Source: Veillonellaceae bacterium
GTDB taxonomy: Bacteria; Bacillota_C; Negativicutes; UBA1444
NCBI GenBank assembly: GCA_012798135.1
Contig: JAAZNU010000050.1
Location: 1-64,000 of the forward strand
Length of the DNA stretch: 64,000 bases
Direction of reading: 5' to 3'
Of this stretch, positions 59,032 to 64,000 are shown one piece after another. The translations under genes were made by a program, and so were the position numbers. The notes beneath the pieces were generated by a model, which did not search any database, was not told the origin of the DNA, and saw nothing but the letters and a program-made list of their open reading frames with translations. How positions within the stretch are numbered: position 1 is the stretch's first letter; each line of letters starts with the position of its first letter.

Positions 59032-60267
59032 TCACAGTCGACTTTTGTCATCGCGGAAAAAAGCCGCGTGAATGGCATTGACCGCGTCTTTGGCGCGTTC
59101 TTCGCGAACGAGGCAGGAAACGCTGATCTCCGAAGTGCTGATAACCTCGATATTGATGCCGGCGGACGACAATGCGCCGAACATCCGGGCAGCCATGCCG
59201 GGACTGCCCAGCATGCCCGCACCGACGATCGAGACTTTCGCCACCGCTTCGTCGACCACTACCCCCAAGATATCCAGGTCTTTGCCGACAGTATTCATGA
59301 TCGTCCGGGTCTGCTCCGCATCGCCCTTGGCGACAGTAAAGACGATATCGTTAATTTTTTTGTCGGCGTTGCGAATGCTCTGCACGATCATATCCACGTC
59401 GATATTGGCTTCCGCCAGTGCGGAGAAAATTTTGAACGCGATGCCCGGCCGATCCGGTACGCCCAACACGGCCACCTTGGCGACATTCAGGTCATGCGTA
59501 ACGCCCCGCACGACAAATTCTTTTTCTTCCACCGTATATCCCTCCCTGATAATTGTCCCCGGTTCCGTAGTGAATGTGGAACGGACATGAATCGGCACGC
59601 CGTAGCGGGAACCCAGCTCCACCGACCGGGGCTGCATGACCCCGGCGCCCAGTCGGGCCATTTCCAGCATTTCGTTGTACGCGATTTCCTTCATTTTTCG
59701 GGCGTTTTTCACGACCCGGGGATCGGCGGAATACACCCCATCCACATCCGTAAAGATCTCGCAGACTTTGGCATTCAACGCCCCGGCCAACGCCACCGCT
59801 GTCGTATCGGAACCGCCCCGGCCCAGTGTCGTGATGTCGCCGTTGGGCGACTCGCCCTGAAACCCGGCAACGACAACGATATTGCCGCGAGAAAGTTCCT
59901 CGAACACGCGGTCTGGATTGATCTCACAGATCCTTCCCTTCATGTGCACGGAGTTGGTCATGATCCCCGCCTGCGGCCCAGTCAGGGAAACCGCCGGGCA
60001 ACCAAGGTCGGCAAAGGCCATCGCCAACAGCGCAATGGAAATCTGCTCGCCCGTGGACAGCAGCATGTCCATTTCCCGGCTCCGGGTCGCACCGGTGACT
60101 TGTTTGGCCAAAGTGATCAGCTCATCGGTCGTATCGCCCATGGCGGAAACCGTCACCACTACCTGATCGTCAGGACCTTTTTCACGGACAACCCGAGCCG
60201 CCACCGCCTTGATCTTTTCCGGCGTGGCCACCGAACTGCCGCCGAATTTTTTCACCACAATGCCCAT
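59032..60267 (-). CDS. lysC: Aspartate kinase
   Basis: About 411 residues. The kinase part begins VVKKFGGSSVATPEKIK and contains GFQGESPNGDITTLGRGGSDTTA; the C-terminal half has two ACT domains (VAVLGVPDRPGIAFKIFSALAEANIDVD and VSIVGAGMLGSPGMAARMFGAL, cited in part), where lysine or threonine bind. It makes aspartyl phosphate for Lys, Met and Thr. ATG at 60267 follows GGGG. No lysine riboswitch or T-box is seen in the upstream 130 bases, which hold only the terminator of the next gene. Confidence 0.95.
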   Translation of the reverse strand: MGIVVKKFGGSSVATPEKIKAVAARVVREKGPDDQVVVTVSAMGDTTDELITLAKQVTGATRSREMDMLLSTGEQISIALLAMAFADLGCPAVSLTGPQAGIMTNSVHMKGRICEINPDRVFEELSRGNIVVVAGFQGESPNGDITTLGRGGSDTTAVALAGALNAKVCEIFTDVDGVYSADPRVVKNARKMKEIAYNEMLEMARLGAGVMQPRSVELGSRYGVPIHVRSTFTTEPGTIIREGYTVEEKEFVVRGVTHDLNVAKVAVLGVPDRPGIAFKIFSALAEANIDVDMIVQSIRNADKKINDIVFTVAKGDAEQTRTIMNTVGKDLDILGVVVDEAVAKVSIVGAGMLGSPGMAARMFGALSSAGINIEVISTSEISVSCLVREERAKDAVNAIHAAFFRDDKSRL

Positions 60268-60349
60268 GTTATCATCCCCTTGCCCCAGATAAACATAATA
60301 TTTATTCGCCATTCAGCAACAAAACCCTGCCCCGGCCAGCGTTGACATT

Positions 60350-60374
60350 AAAAAAAGCCCCGGTTTTCCGGGGC
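60350..60374 (-). terminator. Terminator of the superoxide reductase gene
   Basis: GCCCCGG / CCGGGGC with a four- to five-base loop is followed on the minus strand by seven T residues. Clear rho-independent form. Confidence 0.93.
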
Positions 60375-60396
60375 CTGCCTGAATACCAGATTCAGA

Positions 60397-60792
60397 TTAG
60401 GCTTCGACTTTGATCGGCTGGGAGCTTTCCCACAAGCCGTGGATGTTGCAATAAGCAACGGCGAGCAGGGTTCCCGATCCGGTCAGTTTCAATGCCGCCT
60501 GCGCTACTGGTTCGGATAGAACCGGTCCTTTATTGGGGCCTTCCGCGGACTCCGCATGAGCCGTAAACTCAAAACAGCCTACTTCATACGCAAACTTGCC
60601 GGCGTCCGGCTTGAAATAGAGCCGGATGGAACGGATATGGTGTTCCGTCGTGTTGGGATGAGCAATTTCTTTACCGACTGACAATTCGACAATAAATTTT
60701 TCGCCCGCTTTCACAGACTCCGGCGCCACAATGACCGGCACATGTTTTTCTGCTTTCCAGTCGGCGGTTTGGATTACTTCGGCAAATTTCAT
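60397..60792 (-). CDS. Superoxide reductase, neelaredoxin-type
   Basis: 131 residues. The Fe(His)4(Cys) centre ligands are in EKHVPVI, HPNTTEHHI and CNIHGLWE; the Glu-Lys before the first His is the conserved catalytic pair. It lacks the N-terminal desulforedoxin domain, so it belongs to the one-iron class. It reduces superoxide to peroxide with electrons from rubredoxin, which fits the rubredoxin-flavoprotein at 35571-36332. GAGGAGG precedes the ATG. No PerR box was seen upstream. Confidence 0.95.
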   Translation of the reverse strand: MKFAEVIQTADWKAEKHVPVIVAPESVKAGEKFIVELSVGKEIAHPNTTEHHIRSIRLYFKPDAGKFAYEVGCFEFTAHAESAEGPNKGPVLSEPVAQAALKLTGSGTLLAVAYCNIHGLWESSQPIKVEA

Positions 60793-60909
60793 TCGTGATG
60801 CCTCCTCTTCAAATGATCATTTTTTTATGTTTGATGCCGTGACGGCACCTGATTTATTTATTTTACGCCCCATGTAAAAAATCCTGCCGGAAATTAATTA
60901 TTTCTCAAA

Positions 60910-62061
60910 TTATTTTCTCGCCCCCGGAACCAGGCGCTGATAGATTTTCACCTGCAGATTTCTGATCTGCCTGGCCGAAACATCCATCCATTCTTCCGGT
61001 GCGATCGGATCCACCGGCAACAGTTTCAGATATTCGTCGCAGACATAGATTGCCGAAAGTGTCTGCAAGGCAACCAACGCCGTACTCGACTGCGCCGCTC
61101 TTTCCACCTGCGCCCGGTCCATTTTCAGGGTGATCAGGCACTCCTTCTTGTCACTATCCCGGCTCATGCCGCTGAGATAAATCTTGCCAAGCGTGGGAAT
61201 CCGGGCGAACAGGATCGTGCCGATCTGCATCACCACAGCTGCGCACAGTTCCGCGTACTGCTTGTTGATTTCCAGGGCTTCCTTGCTTTCATACTGGATT
61301 TTCCCCGTTTCGCTCAGCGAGGTGCGCTCCGTGGGAATGAGCGCCTTGCTAGGCAGCCACACCCGCACCTGCATGATGTTGCCGAACAGATCGATGTCCA
61401 CATCCACGGGAAACGGCAGGGACAGTTTGGGCAGATATTCGTCGATGGTCATCACCACGGCAGCCATCTCGCCATTGAGCAGCCGGACATAAAAATCAAT
61501 CCGCTCTTCCTCCGCATCGTCATGCAGTTTCCGTTGAAGTGCGATTGTCTCTTCCTGTTCCCGGGTTTTGGTGTCGATCTCCAGGCGGGTATCTTTTTCA
61601 AACTTCACCAAAACACGCTGCCGCTCCCGGATCAGTTTAAATTGCAGATAACCGACGGCTGCCAGCATGACCGTGGCCAGCGCAATGGTGATCCAGCTGG
61701 GGAAAACAGCCACGCACAAAATCAAGGCTACCATGAGTCCCCAGCGAATCATGATCGGCTGACGATAACGCCGTTCCGCCGCCAGGAGTCGCTCCGGCAG
61801 CAGCGACTGGAACTCTTGACGAGGTGGTTCCCGAAACGGTTCCTTCACCAGAAAGCGGACATAATTTTCCGGTTCATAGCTGAATTTGCTCACATCCGCC
61901 AATGCCTTTTCCACCGCTTCATGCTGCTGATGCTCCGCCTGCCAGCGTTGCAACTGCGCATTTTGGCGATAGTATCGTTCGCTGGCGTATTCCTTGACCA
62001 GTCCGCTGCGCAGCGAATACTGCTCTTTCTTTCCCTCTCCGGACGCTAAGCCTGTGCTCAA
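60910..62061 (-). CDS. Unknown membrane protein with two adjacent membrane segments
   Basis: 383 residues. The first 90 are highly charged and helical (RYYRQNAQLQRWQAEHQQHE), two hydrophobic helices lie at about 105-145 (GLMVALILCVAVFP and ITIALATVMLAAVGYLQF), then a Lys/Glu coiled coil (150-185) and a mixed domain with FPVDVDIDLFGN, VRVWLPSKALIPTE. I recognise no family. The start is a TTG at 62061 behind GGAGG. It stands alone between superoxide reductase and aldolase genes. Confidence 0.75.
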   Translation of the reverse strand: MSTGLASGEGKKEQYSLRSGLVKEYASERYYRQNAQLQRWQAEHQQHEAVEKALADVSKFSYEPENYVRFLVKEPFREPPRQEFQSLLPERLLAAERRYRQPIMIRWGLMVALILCVAVFPSWITIALATVMLAAVGYLQFKLIRERQRVLVKFEKDTRLEIDTKTREQEETIALQRKLHDDAEEERIDFYVRLLNGEMAAVVMTIDEYLPKLSLPFPVDVDIDLFGNIMQVRVWLPSKALIPTERTSLSETGKIQYESKEALEINKQYAELCAAVVMQIGTILFARIPTLGKIYLSGMSRDSDKKECLITLKMDRAQVERAAQSSTALVALQTLSAIYVCDEYLKLLPVDPIAPEEWMDVSARQIRNLQVKIYQRLVPGARK

Positions 62062-62182
62062 AACAACGCCTCCTCGCGGTCCCGCAGGGCCATTCCCCGG
62101 CGCGACGAAAGTTTGCTGATTTAACTATATCATTAATTCCACAATCAGGGCAACGTTGACAGCAATCACCATTTAGTTGTGA

Positions 62183-63160
<978 letters not shown>

Positions 63161-63184
63161 AAAAAGTCATATTCCGTCAGTCTC

Positions 63185-63227
63185 AAAAAAAAAGACCGGA
63201 ATCAGTTCGCGCTGATTCCGGTCTTTT
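63185..63227 (+). terminator. Bidirectional terminator between aldolase and epimerase genes
   Basis: GACCGGAATCAG and CTGATTCCGGTC form a 12-base stem with loop TTCGCG and have A on the left and T on the right, so it stops both converging genes. Confidence 0.95.
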
Positions 63228-63250
63228 GGATTTTCCCGGCCGATTCTGTT

Positions 63251-64000
63251 TTATTTGCGGGTCCCGGCAGGTAAACGTTCCTTCAGCAACTTAATGTGCT
63301 TGCCGATGTGCTGTATCAAAATATTGGCGTATTCCTCCTCGTGGGCGTCCCAGATCGCATAAAGACGGTCGCGGAACACATAGTTTCCCGCCACGTCTTT
63401 GTCGGTCAGCACAAACCCGAACGTAATGTGGAGAAGCTGGCGGGCATCCTGCTCGTTCAGCATCCGTTCCAGCTCCGCATCCGGCAAGCTGTCCGCATCC
63501 GGGATCTTCGCCAGATCGGTCGTCACATGATAAAACTTGGTCGCATCCGGGAACCGCAGTCTCGCATGGGCGCAAATCCGGCGGAACAGCGCCGGTTCGA
63601 CGCGGCAAATCACCCGCAGGGCTTCCAGATAGTTGGTTCCGGCCGTCTTCACGTGTACCCGGCCGCGGGTATATTGGCCGACAATCGGAAACACCTTAAA
63701 TTTGTCGCTGCCGGAATGAATGCTCAACCGATAGCCGAAGTGATCGGCGATGGCGGCGTGAACTGCGTATTCAGCCTCAAACTGGGCCAAATCGCCGATA
63801 TAGTCGATGGCCTTCTGAAATTCACCGCAGAACCGGGGCGCCAAGCTGGCCAGTTCAATACCGGCCCTGACCATTTCCGACGCCATGAAATAATGGGCCT
63901 CGACCGTCGTCGGCGTAGTCGTCTCGTCGATCGACAGTTCGAAGTCGACGGGCATCGAATGGCGGGCAATATAACCCGCATGAATTTCTTTAATGAAGGC
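63251..64000 (-). CDS. Tagaturonate epimerase-like protein (UxaE family), 5' part outside the window
   Basis: The last 249 residues of a longer protein; the frame is open to the window edge, with an in-frame ATG at 63955 that is internal by comparison with family size (about 480 residues). Seen are SMPVDFELSIDETTTPTTVEA, SIHSGSDKFKVFPIVG, GRVHVKTAGTNYLEALRV and a helical end. These match the UxaE/tagaturonate 3-epimerase group, which converts tagaturonate to fructuronate in hexuronate catabolism. The identification rests on memory of the family and is moderate. It converges on the aldolase gene; no other uronate gene is present. Confidence 0.72.
   Translation of the reverse strand, partial: AFIKEIHAGYIARHSMPVDFELSIDETTTPTTVEAHYFMASEMVRAGIELASLAPRFCGEFQKAIDYIGDLAQFEAEYAVHAAIADHFGYRLSIHSGSDKFKVFPIVGQYTRGRVHVKTAGTNYLEALRVICRVEPALFRRICAHARLRFPDATKFYHVTTDLAKIPDADSLPDAELERMLNEQDARQLLHITFGFVLTDKDVAGNYVFRDRLYAIWDAHEEEYANILIQHIGKHIKLLKERLPAGTRK

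Noticed and set aside
58879..60345. Plus-strand open frame of 488 codons over aspartate kinase
   Set aside because: Antisense to lysC, low-complexity composition, no ribosome-binding site or domain.
60268..60396. Lysine riboswitch or T-box before aspartate kinase
   Set aside because: The gap is too short and is mostly filled by the terminator of superoxide reductase; no conserved riboswitch core.

Overview
The window looks like chromosome from a strict anaerobe of the Firmicutes. I would lean towards the Negativicutes/Sporomusa-like acetogens, but no rRNA or other marker is present to prove it. Reasons: a class III (anaerobic) ribonucleotide reductase with its activase; superoxide reductase and peroxiredoxin instead of visible catalase or SOD; an aldehyde:ferredoxin oxidoreductase; an [FeFe]-hydrogenase-like protein; iron-sulfur serine dehydratase; a rubredoxin-flavoprotein; many 4Fe-4S ATPases; and Firmicutes-style Shine-Dalgarno sites in front of nearly every gene. 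No tRNA, rRNA, CRISPR array, phage or insertion sequence was seen.

Layout. (1) 1-7080, minus strand: a seven-gene unit headed by a sequence matching the sigma-54 consensus and ending in a PAS/GAF histidine kinase and its sigma-54 activator. In between are two unknown proteins, a 40-residue membrane peptide, a Tat-exported metallo-beta-lactamase-fold protein and a polytopic membrane protein. (2) 7210-11900: trmO, psd, an IscU-like scaffold, and nrdD-nrdG. (3) 11901-16300 and 22689-26530: two versions of a poorly understood metal-cluster-assembly locus (paired MinD-type ATPases with inserted ferredoxin domains, NifX-like proteins, UPF0251 regulators; one copy with a radical SAM enzyme and Gly/Arg-rich proteins, the other with an Mrp-NifX fusion). 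(4) 16381-21510, between them: a sulfur/redox block with a CoA-disulfide-reductase-like enzyme under an ArsR repressor, a peroxiredoxin whose catalytic cysteine codon is UGA (probable selenocysteine), a methyltransferase, DUF1847 and CGGC proteins; two half-size permeases follow to 22536.

(5) 26603-30622: a GNAT acetyltransferase, nth, and a tatA / Tat-ferredoxin / tungsten-type aldehyde oxidoreductase operon. (6) 30644-39460: UPF0210 and its ACT partner, serine dehydratase, uracil permease, rubredoxin-flavin reductase, DUF896, mobB-mobA, a PhoU-like protein and Pit. (7) 39693-51079: B12-type radical SAM protein, D,D-carboxypeptidase, oppABCDF, hydrogenase-like protein and a biotin-free carboxyltransferase subunit. 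(8) 51162-64000: molybdopterin oxidoreductase, GlcD-type FAD oxidase, nucleoside kinase, aminotransferase, asnS, aspartate kinase, superoxide reductase, an unknown membrane protein, fructose-bisphosphate aldolase and a truncated UxaE-like epimerase.

The strongest unusual signals are the UGA-containing peroxiredoxin with a SECIS-like hairpin and an upstream PerR-like box, the sigma-54 operon of unknown purpose, a shared operator in front of the IscU-like gene and the first metal-cluster locus, and the aldehyde oxidoreductase operon that carries its own tatA. Exact starts were chosen from ribosome-binding sites. Positions of short sites were counted by eye and could be off by a base.
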